Below, one piece after another: positions 5,926 to 11,293 of a DNA stretch of 11,293 bases (the stretch's first letter is position 1; every line of letters begins with the position of its first letter). Made by a program: the position numbers and the translations under genes. The DNA is taken from positions 1 through 11,293 of the forward strand of contig NZ_DLHQ01000006.1 in assembly GCF_002483305.1 (NCBI RefSeq). Direction: 5' to 3'. The notes under the pieces are model-generated. The model did not search any database and was not told the origin of the DNA. It worked only from the letters and a program-made list of their open reading frames with translations. The DNA comes from Brevundimonas sp. UBA7664. Lineage in GTDB: Bacteria > Pseudomonadota > Alphaproteobacteria > Caulobacterales > Caulobacteraceae.

Positions 5926-6000
5926 TGGTGGATGCGACAGGGATTGAACCTGTGACCCCCTCGGTGTGAACGAGGTGCTCTCCCGCTGAGCTACGCATCC
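5926..6000 (-). tRNA. tRNA-Val (anticodon CAC)
   Basis: A full cloverleaf reads on the minus strand. It has a 7-bp acceptor stem (GGATGCG/CGCATCC), a D arm (GCTC AGCGGGA GAGC), an anticodon stem CCTCG/CGAGG around the loop TTCACAC giving anticodon CAC (reads GUG), a five-base variable loop, and a T arm ACAGG TTCAATC CCTGT. Discriminator A and CCA are encoded, giving 75 bases in all. The 3' end faces the island-like half of the window, the usual arrangement when an element integrates into a tRNA 3' end. No second copy of the tRNA 3' end is visible in 1-5925, so any other attachment site would lie outside the window. Confidence 0.98.
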
Positions 6001-6052
6001 GGCCGATTCAGGAGGCGGGGACATAGCCCGGTCGTCCGGGACTGGCAAGCCG

Positions 6053-6757
6053 TCAGATGGCGGCAGGCGCCGCCGCCCGCTGCAGCGTCCCGACCGCCGC
6101 GATCAGGTCGGCGAAGCAGTCGATGACGATGTCGCCGCCCAGGGCCTCGAGGGACGCGTCATTATAGCCGAAGCTCGCCACCACGCAGGGCACGCCCGCC
6201 GCCCGGGCGCTGCCGGTGTCGGTGGTGGCGTCGCCGACCATCACCGCCCGCGCCGGATCGCCGCCCGCCAGCAGCACGGCCTCCCGCACGTGGGCCCCGT
6301 CCGGCTTGCGGGCGCTGACCCGGTCCGGCCCGGCGACGACGACGAAATGGCGCGTCAGGCCGACGGCGCCGATCAGGGCCTCGGCCAGGTCGGTGCGCTT
6401 GTTGGTCGCGACGCACAGCAGGGCCCCGCGCGCCGACAGGCCGTCGAGGGTCTCGACCACGCCCTCGAAGGGGCGGCTGTCGTCGGCGATGTGGGCGACA
6501 TAGTCGTCGATGAAATGATCGAACAGTTCCGGCTCGGCGGCCTCGTCCCAGACGGCGCCCGCCTCGGCGAAGCCATGACGCAGCAGGGCCCGCGCCCCGT
6601 GGCCGACCAGATGCCGCGCGGAGGACAGCGGCACCGGCGGATGGCCGCGCGGCGCCAGCATCCGGTTCAGGGTGGCGATCAGGTCCGGCGCCGAATCCAC
6701 CAGGGTGCCGTCCAGGTCGAAGGCGATGGTCCAGCCTTCAAGGTCGCGCACGGTCAT
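6053..6757 (-). CDS. gph: HAD-family phosphoglycolate phosphatase
   Basis: A 234-residue soluble haloacid-dehalogenase-type phosphatase. All four HAD motifs are present: FDLDGTLVDS (nucleophile Asp14, acid/base Asp16), VATNK (Thr118), the phosphate-binding Lys151 in SARKPDG, and VGDATTDTGSARAAG with metal ligands Asp176 and Asp180. The helical cap lies between the first two motifs, and the length fits Gph (about 220-250 residues). Gph removes the phosphate from 2-phosphoglycolate, which arises from repair of oxidised DNA ends and related reactions; other small sugar phosphates are possible substrates. The ATG at 6757 has GGGAG six bases upstream. The alternative ATG at 6763 directly abuts that site and is less likely. 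The gene is divergent from glmU, with 66 bp between starts. Confidence 0.88.
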   Translation of the reverse strand: MTVRDLEGWTIAFDLDGTLVDSAPDLIATLNRMLAPRGHPPVPLSSARHLVGHGARALLRHGFAEAGAVWDEAAEPELFDHFIDDYVAHIADDSRPFEGVVETLDGLSARGALLCVATNKRTDLAEALIGAVGLTRHFVVVAGPDRVSARKPDGAHVREAVLLAGGDPARAVMVGDATTDTGSARAAGVPCVVASFGYNDASLEALGGDIVIDCFADLIAAVGTLQRAAAPAAI

Positions 6758-6823
6758 CGACATCTCCCGCCGGTCGCCGGGATGGGCTAGACCGCTGGCG
6801 ACGACTAACCGCCGGACCGATTC

Positions 6824-8179
6824 ATGACCAGTACTCCCCGCGCAGCCATCATTCTCGCCGCCGGCCAGGGCACGCGCATGAAGTCGCCCCTGCCCAAGGT
6901 TCTGCATTCGGTCGGCGGCCGCGCCATGCTGGACCACGCCATCGACGCGGCCGAGGCCCTCGGCTGCGAGCGGATCGTGGTGGTGGTCGGCGACCATTCC
7001 CCCGAGGTCCGCGCCCATGTGGCGAAGCGGCTCGGCGAGGCCGCCATCGCGGTGCAGGACCCGCCGCTCGGCACCGGCCACGCCGTCCTCGCCGCCCGGG
7101 CCGCCATGGCCGACTTCGACGGCGAGGTGATCGTCACCTATGGCGACGTGCCCCTGCTCAAGAGCCGCGACATCGAGTCAGCCTTCGGCGGCGGCGACGG
7201 CGTCACCGTGGTCGGGTTCGAGGCCCGCGATCCGACCGGCTACGGCCGCCTGCTGATCGACGCCGACGGCGGTCTCGAGGCCATCGTCGAGCACAAGGAG
7301 GCCTCGCCCGACCAGCTCAGGGTCACCGTCTGCAACTCCGGCGTCATGGCCGCACCCGCCGCCCTGCTGTTCGACCTGCTGGCCGAGGTCCGCAACGACA
7401 ACGCCAAGGGCGAATACTATCTGACCGACGTGGTCGAACTGGCCCGCGCGCGCGGCGCCCGGACCCGGACGGTGATGGCCGGCGAGGACGCGGTGATGGG
7501 CGTCAACGCCCAGGCCGAACTGGCGGTGGCCGAAGCCCTGTTCCAGAAGGTCCAGCGCGAGACCTTCCTCGCCGCCGGCGTGACCATGCCGGCCCCGGAG
7601 ACGGTGCATTTCTCGTTCGACACCGAGGTGGGCGGCGGGACGACGATCGAGCCCTATGTCGTGTTCGGCCCGGGCGCGAAGATCGCTTCCGGCGCCCGCA
7701 TCCGCAGCTTCAGCCATATCGAGGGCGCGACGGTCGCCGCCGGCGCCGAGGTCGGCCCCTACGCCCGCCTGCGCCCGGGCGCCGATCTGGGCGAGGGCGC
7801 CAAGGTCGGCAATTTCGTCGAGGTGAAGAACGTCCGCATGGGCAAGGGCGCCAAGGCCAACCACCTGTCCTATCTGGGCGACGGCGAGGTGGGGGCGAAG
7901 GCCAACATCGGCGCGGGCACGATCTTCTGCAACTACGACGGCTTCTTCAAACACCGCACCACGGTGGGCGAGGGGGCCTTCGTCGGCTCCAACAGTTCGC
8001 TGGTGGCGCCGGTGACGATCGGGGCCGGGGCCATGGTCGGATCGGGCTCGGTGATCACGACGGATGTGGCGCCGGGCGACCTGGCTCTGGCGCGCGGCGC
8101 GCAGTCGGCGAAGGCCGGCTGGGCGGCGCGGTTCATGGAGACGATGCGGGCGAAGAAGGCGGCGAAGACCAGAGCCTGA
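6824..8179 (+). CDS. glmU: Bifunctional UDP-N-acetylglucosamine pyrophosphorylase / glucosamine-1-phosphate acetyltransferase
   Basis: A 451-residue cytoplasmic enzyme that acetylates glucosamine-1-phosphate and then makes UDP-GlcNAc for peptidoglycan and lipopolysaccharide. The N-terminal uridyltransferase domain (1 to about 230) has LAAGQGTRMKSPLPKVLH (11-28), the LGTGHAV step, YGDVPLL, GYGRLL, IVEHKEA, the NSGVMA loop, GEYYLTDVVE and GVNAQAELA. The C-terminal left-handed beta-helix (about 250-440) shows hexapeptide repeats and the acetyltransferase site in KANHLSYLGD (His347), IGAGTIFCNYDG and VGSNSSLVAPVTIG. Length and motifs are those of a normal, intact GlmU. The ATG at 6824 has no strong ribosome site. 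The convergent lipoprotein gene ends eight bases after its stop. Confidence 0.98.
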   Translation: MTSTPRAAIILAAGQGTRMKSPLPKVLHSVGGRAMLDHAIDAAEALGCERIVVVVGDHSPEVRAHVAKRLGEAAIAVQDPPLGTGHAVLAARAAMADFDGEVIVTYGDVPLLKSRDIESAFGGGDGVTVVGFEARDPTGYGRLLIDADGGLEAIVEHKEASPDQLRVTVCNSGVMAAPAALLFDLLAEVRNDNAKGEYYLTDVVELARARGARTRTVMAGEDAVMGVNAQAELAVAEALFQKVQRETFLAAGVTMPAPETVHFSFDTEVGGGTTIEPYVVFGPGAKIASGARIRSFSHIEGATVAAGAEVGPYARLRPGADLGEGAKVGNFVEVKNVRMGKGAKANHLSYLGDGEVGAKANIGAGTIFCNYDGFFKHRTTVGEGAFVGSNSSLVAPVTIGAGAMVGSGSVITTDVAPGDLALARGAQSAKAGWAARFMETMRAKKAAKTRA

Positions 8180-8190
8180 CCCGTCGGTCA
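8177..8190. terminator. Small palindrome joining the convergent glmU and lipoprotein stops
   Basis: TGACC-CGTC-GGTCA spans exactly from the glmU TGA to the complement of the lipoprotein TGA. It could form a five-base stem in either transcript and help end both convergent transcripts. There is no T run on either side, so intrinsic termination is doubtful. Confidence 0.3.
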
Positions 8191-8718
8191 GCGGTCATCC
8201 CCGACCCGCTGATAGCCCGGCGGGGTCTTGATGCATTCGGGCGACAGGCCCATGACGGTGAAGTCGGCCGGCGGTTCGCCGGTGGCCGCGTCCGTGACTG
8301 CGGCCTCGCACCATCCGTCGTTGAACCGCTGAATCATACGGTACCGCCCGCCCGCCGCGGGCGTGAACCGCACGAGGTTGGTGCAGGCCGTCACCACCTG
8401 GAAGCCTGAGCGCGGGTCGCCGTAGATGTCCGCGAGGAGGTGCGCCGTCTCGCCGCCGGGCAGACGGAACTCCGCATCGGTGACGCCGCCCAGGATGCGG
8501 CTCATGGGATCGAAGGCGGCGATTTTCATCACGTTGGAACAGGCCGCGTCAGCGGACCACGACAGCAGCTGGCCTGTGCCGAACGTGCCGAGGTGGGGAT
8601 CGCGGTCCAGCGTGACGACGGCGACCGTCGGCCCCGCCGACGGCTGGGCGTAGATCGTCTCGCAGCCGGCGAGCGCGAGGCTCAGCAGGATCATCGGACT
8701 CAGTGTGCGTTTGAACAT
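8188..8718 (-). CDS. Small outer-envelope lipoprotein of unknown function
   Basis: A 176-residue protein with a lipoprotein signal: MFKR, a hydrophobic stretch, then the lipobox LALAGC with the lipidated Cys at 19. The residue after it is Glu, so there is no Asp inner-membrane retention signal and outer-membrane sorting is likely. The mature part has four further cysteines (60, 112, 137, 162), enough for two disulfides in the periplasm. It is otherwise a mixed beta-type sequence (FRLPGGETAHLLADIYGD, GGRYRMIQRFNDGWCEAAV). I recognise no domain family. It is divergent from rpiA (65 bp between starts) and convergent with glmU, so it is transcribed alone. A run of seven G residues on its coding strand just precedes the start and supplies the only ribosome-site-like sequence. 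Confidence 0.8.
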   Translation of the reverse strand: MFKRTLSPMILLSLALAGCETIYAQPSAGPTVAVVTLDRDPHLGTFGTGQLLSWSADAACSNVMKIAAFDPMSRILGGVTDAEFRLPGGETAHLLADIYGDPRSGFQVVTACTNLVRFTPAAGGRYRMIQRFNDGWCEAAVTDAATGEPPADFTVMGLSPECIKTPPGYQRVGDDR

Positions 8719-8783
8719 TGTCTTCCCCCCCGATAAAGCCGGGCCAGCTAATCCTCCCTCCGTCCTGATCGCAAGCGAGCCCG

Positions 8784-9467
8784 ATGTCCGACAATCACAA
8801 GCGACTGGCAGGCGAAGCCGCCGCCCTCCGCGTTGAGGCCGGCATGGTCGTCGGCCTCGGCACCGGCTCCACCGCCGCCTGGTTCGTCAAGGCCCTGGCC
8901 GCCCGCAACCTGACCGGCCTGCGCTGCGTCCCGACGTCGGAGGCCACAGCTGAACTGGCCCGCGAACTCGGCCTGCCGCTCTCGACCCTCGAGGACACGC
9001 CCCGCATCGACCTGACCGTCGACGGCGCCGACGAGGTCGGCCCCGGCCTGGCGCTGATCAAGGGCGGCGGGGCGGCCCTGCTGCGCGAGAAGCTGGTGTG
9101 GGAGGGCTCGACGCGTTGCATCGTCATCGCCGACAAGGCCAAGGTCGTGCCGCTGCTGGGCGCCTTCGCCCTGCCCATCGAGGTCGTCGCCTTCGGGCAC
9201 AAGACCACCGCCAACCGCATCGCCGACGTCCTCGCCGACCACGACATCGCCATGCCCGCGCGGGTGCGGACGGCGGAGCGCGGTCTGGTGCGCACCGACG
9301 GCGGCAATCTGATCTATGACGCGAAATGCGGCGCCATCCATGACCCGGTGCGGCTGGCGGACGATCTCAAGCTGATCACCGGCGTGGTCGAGCATGGCCT
9401 GTTCCTCGATCTGGCGGATGAGGCGATCATCGGCTTGGATTCCGGCGTGGAAAGCCTACTTCCCTGA
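8784..9467 (+). CDS. rpiA: Ribose-5-phosphate isomerase A
   Basis: A 227-residue cytoplasmic enzyme that interconverts ribose-5-phosphate and ribulose-5-phosphate in the pentose phosphate pathway. Signature elements are intact and at the usual places: the phosphate loop GLGTGSTAAWFV (24-35), TSEAT (51-55), DGADEV with Asp80 and Asp83, KGGGAALLREKLV with Lys93 and the catalytic base Glu102, TDGGNLIYD, and GVVEHGLFL near the end. These positions sit one residue below the E. coli RpiA numbering, so this is a full-length protein. The ribosome site is weak (AAGCGAG, ending about five bases upstream of the ATG). The next gene, gor, lies in the same direction, but an inverted repeat fills the gap, so co-transcription is uncertain. 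Confidence 0.98.
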   Translation: MSDNHKRLAGEAAALRVEAGMVVGLGTGSTAAWFVKALAARNLTGLRCVPTSEATAELARELGLPLSTLEDTPRIDLTVDGADEVGPGLALIKGGGAALLREKLVWEGSTRCIVIADKAKVVPLLGAFALPIEVVAFGHKTTANRIADVLADHDIAMPARVRTAERGLVRTDGGNLIYDAKCGAIHDPVRLADDLKLITGVVEHGLFLDLADEAIIGLDSGVESLLP

Positions 9468-9469
9468 TC

Positions 9470-9605
9470 TCCGCTCATCCCGGCGAAAGCCGGGACCCAG
9501 ACCTTTGGGTGACGGATTTTTTCCTGATCGGCGTGGACGAAGGTCCTGAAGCGTCGGTGTCACGCTGGACAGCACTGGGTCCCGGCTTTCGCCGGGATGA
9601 GCGGA
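9470..9605. repeat. 136-bp element with perfect 31-bp terminal inverted repeats (REP/MITE-like)
   Basis: The arms at 9470-9500 and 9575-9605 are exact reverse complements over 31 bases, separated by 74 bases. Each arm is itself a hairpin, with the core CCCGGCGAAAGCCGGG on the plus strand of the left arm (six-base stem, GAAA tetraloop). The right arm is the same in reverse. I recognise the core as a repeat common between genes in Caulobacteraceae and other alphaproteobacteria, usually in paired inverted copies. The element starts two bases after the rpiA stop and ends seven bases before the gor start, so it fills the whole gap and covers where the gor ribosome site should be. Its spacer has a short ACCCA/TGGGT hairpin followed by six T residues (9517-9522), a weak terminator candidate for rpiA. 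Confidence 0.9.
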
Positions 9606-9612
9606 ACAGAGA

Positions 9613-10998
9613 ATGACCACCTACGACTACGACCTCTTCGTCATCGGCGCCGGCAGCGGCGGCGTCCGCGCCGCCCGCCTGACCGCCCTCGGCGGCAAGC
9701 GCGTCGCCATCGCCGAGGAGTTCCGGGTCGGCGGCACCTGCGTCATCCGCGGCTGCGTGCCCAAGAAATTCATGGTCATGGCCTCCGAGGTCAGCCACGC
9801 CCTCAAGATCGCCGAGGGCTATGGCTGGTCGTTCGACAAGGCTGAATTCGACTGGCCGACCTTCCTTGAGGCCAAGGATGTCGAGATCGCCCGCCTGTCC
9901 GGCATCTACGCCGCCAACCTCGGCAAGGCCGGCGTCGACCTGGTCCACGGCCGCGCCGTGCTCAAGGACGCCCATACCGTCGAGATCGTCGGCAAGGACC
10001 AGACCATCACGGCGGAGAAGATCCTCATCGCCACCGGCGGCCGTCCGTGGAAGCCTGAGGACCTGCCCGGCATCGAACACGCCATCACCTCGGAAGAGGC
10101 CTTCCACCTGCCGCAACTGCCCAAGCGCATCCTGATCGCGGGCGGCGGCTATATCGCCGTCGAGTTCGCCGGCATCTTCGCCGGCCTGGGCGTCGAGACC
10201 ACCCTGATCTATCGCGGTCCCAACATCCTGCGCGGCTTCGACGACGACGTCCGCGCCCACCTCGCGGGCGAGATCGAGAAGCGCGGCGTCAAGGTCATCC
10301 TCGGCTGCCAGCACAAGTCGCTGGAGAAGACCGGGACGGGCATCGTCAACCATCTCGAGAACGGCATGAGCCTCGAGACCGATGTGGTGATGTTCGCCAC
10401 CGGCCGCGTGCCGCACGTCAAGGACCTGGGGCTGGAGACGGCCGGGGTCGAGCTGAACGACGACGGGGCGATCAAGGTCGATACCCTGTCGAAGACCACG
10501 GCGGAGAACATCTGGGCCATCGGCGATGTCACCGACCGGATGAACCTGACCCCCGTGGCCATCCGCGAGGCCGTGGCGTTCCATGAAACCGTCTATCGCG
10601 ACAATCCGCAGGCCTTTGACTACGAGGCCGTCGCCAGCGCGGTGTTCAGCCAGCCGCCGGTCGGCACCGTCGGCCTGACCGAGAGCGAGGCGCGGCACAG
10701 CTGCCCCGGCGAGGTCGATGTCTATCTGACCCGGTTCCGGCCGATGAAATACGCCTTCACCGGCTCGGACGAGCGGGTGCTGATGAAGCTGGTCGTCGAC
10801 GCCCAGAGCCAGAGGGTGGTCGGGGTCCACATCGTCGGTCCCGAGGCGCCGGAGATGATCCAGCTGGCCGCCATCGCCGTGAAGGCCGGCCTGACCAAGG
10901 CCCAGTGGGACGCCACCTGCGCCGTCCACCCGACCATGGCCGAGGAGCTGGTGACCCTCAAGGACAAGCAACAGCCCGGGAATATGTCGGCGGGGTAG
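9613..10998 (+). CDS. gor: Glutathione-disulfide reductase
   Basis: A 461-residue FAD enzyme that uses NADPH to reduce glutathione disulfide in the cytoplasm. The N-terminal FAD site is YDLFVIGAGSGGVRAA. The redox-active cysteines are Cys43 and Cys48 in GGTCVIRGCVPKK, the VIRGC form found in plant, cyanobacterial and rhizobial-type enzymes. The second dinucleotide site is ILIAGGGYIAVEFAGIF, followed by YRGPNILRGFD, whose arginines fit NADPH rather than NADH binding. IWAIGDVTDRMNLTPVA contacts FAD, and the C-terminal CAVHPTMAEELV supplies the His439/Glu444 pair. No extra metal-binding N-terminal domain is present, and the Cys loop differs from lipoamide dehydrogenase and mercuric reductase. 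The ATG is preceded only by ACAGAGA and the inverted repeat, so translation initiation may be affected by that structure. Confidence 0.96.
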   Translation: MTTYDYDLFVIGAGSGGVRAARLTALGGKRVAIAEEFRVGGTCVIRGCVPKKFMVMASEVSHALKIAEGYGWSFDKAEFDWPTFLEAKDVEIARLSGIYAANLGKAGVDLVHGRAVLKDAHTVEIVGKDQTITAEKILIATGGRPWKPEDLPGIEHAITSEEAFHLPQLPKRILIAGGGYIAVEFAGIFAGLGVETTLIYRGPNILRGFDDDVRAHLAGEIEKRGVKVILGCQHKSLEKTGTGIVNHLENGMSLETDVVMFATGRVPHVKDLGLETAGVELNDDGAIKVDTLSKTTAENIWAIGDVTDRMNLTPVAIREAVAFHETVYRDNPQAFDYEAVASAVFSQPPVGTVGLTESEARHSCPGEVDVYLTRFRPMKYAFTGSDERVLMKLVVDAQSQRVVGVHIVGPEAPEMIQLAAIAVKAGLTKAQWDATCAVHPTMAEELVTLKDKQQPGNMSAG

Positions 10999-11005
10999 GG
11001 GGCCT

Positions 11006-11148
11006 CTCCTCCCCACGCAGTGGGGAGGGGGACCGCGCGAAGCGTGGTGGAGGGGCACCCGCCGCGCCACGACCGTTGCTCATCACCCCTCCGTCACGGC
11101 GCGAAGCCGCGCCGCGCCACCTCCCCATCGCTGCGCGACAGGGAGGAG
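11006..11148. repeat. Inverted pair of hairpin intergenic repeats downstream of gor
   Basis: The left copy (about 11006-11058) opens with a perfect nine-base stem, CCTCCCCAC-GCA-GTGGGGAGG (11008-11028), then a GCGAAGC core and GGAGGGG. The right copy (about 11084-11148) is the same layout reversed and somewhat longer: read on the minus strand it goes CTCCTCCC..., GGGGAGGTGG, a CGGCTTCGCGCCG hairpin, GACGGAGGGG. I recognise this as a type of repeat often seen between genes in Caulobacteraceae. The first hairpin, ten bases after the gor stop, may protect or end the gor transcript, though no T run follows. The rest of 11149-11293 holds no gene or clear site that I can support. Confidence 0.75.
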
Positions 11149-11293
11149 ACTGTGCTGACAATCCACCGATTGCCAGCATATCCCGCCCCGCCAACCCTCT
11201 GACTCCGCGCACCTTTCAAAAATTACAGCGTCCTTATCCCGCCATAGCTGGCCCCCGTCCTAGACTCCGGCCCATCCCGTCGGTGGGGAGGGC

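Noticed and set aside
5636..5947. Plus-strand frame running into tRNA-Val
   Set aside because: It reads into the tRNA gene and through the tandem repeat, and its product has no plausible fold pattern.
6758..7081. Upstream extension of gph to a start near 7081
   Set aside because: It would overlap the first 250 bases of glmU antisense; the HAD domain begins right after the ATG at 6757, which has a ribosome site.
9613..10998. Mercuric reductase or lipoamide dehydrogenase instead of Gor
   Set aside because: The CVIRGC active-site loop, the NADPH-type arginines and the lack of a C-terminal cysteine pair or N-terminal metal-binding domain fit glutathione reductase.
9475..11070. 531-codon open frame on the minus strand opposite gor
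   Set aside because: It is the antisense shadow of an intact gor; the product is a low-complexity Gly/Ala/Asp/His mixture that also reads through both intergenic repeats.

Overview
The window is GC-rich throughout (most codons end in G or C). The core genes look like those of an alphaproteobacterium, most likely Caulobacteraceae and possibly Brevundimonas. That placement rests on the plant/rhizobial-type glutathione reductase signature, the gene content and the intergenic repeat types, all recognised by eye rather than by database search.

The window has two halves that meet at a tRNA-Val(CAC) gene (5926-6000, minus strand). The left half (1 to about 5925) looks like the end of an integrative conjugative element or genomic island. 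It opens with the 3' end of a TraF-type S26 signal peptidase. Four more genes follow in the same direction, each overlapping the one before it: a periplasmic lytic transglycosylase, an excisionase-like helix-turn-helix protein, a 66-residue protein of unknown function, and an AlpA-family regulator. Cargo follows. First comes an intergenic array of four CGGACATT motifs spaced 30, 55 and 30 bp apart, most with a second motif 13 bp upstream. Next is a 525-residue protein joining an AbiEi-like N-terminal region to a self-inhibited (class II) Fic AMP-transferase domain. After a gene-free stretch with degraded repeats comes a two-gene unit: a DprA/Smf-family protein translationally coupled to a small phosphoribosyltransferase. 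A small unknown minus-strand gene and a tandem 11-bp repeat precede the tRNA.

The right half (6000-11293) is ordinary chromosome: a phosphoglycolate phosphatase-like HAD hydrolase (gph, minus), GlmU (UDP-GlcNAc synthesis), a small lipoprotein (minus), ribose-5-phosphate isomerase A (rpiA) and glutathione reductase (gor). A near-perfect 31-bp inverted repeat, spanning 136 bp, fills the rpiA-gor gap. A second inverted pair of hairpin repeats lies downstream of gor.

The best candidate for an undescribed system is the DprA-phosphoribosyltransferase pair (3853-5375) together with the neighbouring AbiEi-like/Fic fusion and its repeat array. These sit as cargo between conjugation genes and a tRNA, where defence or conflict genes are often found. 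The families are recognisable from motifs; the joint function is inference.
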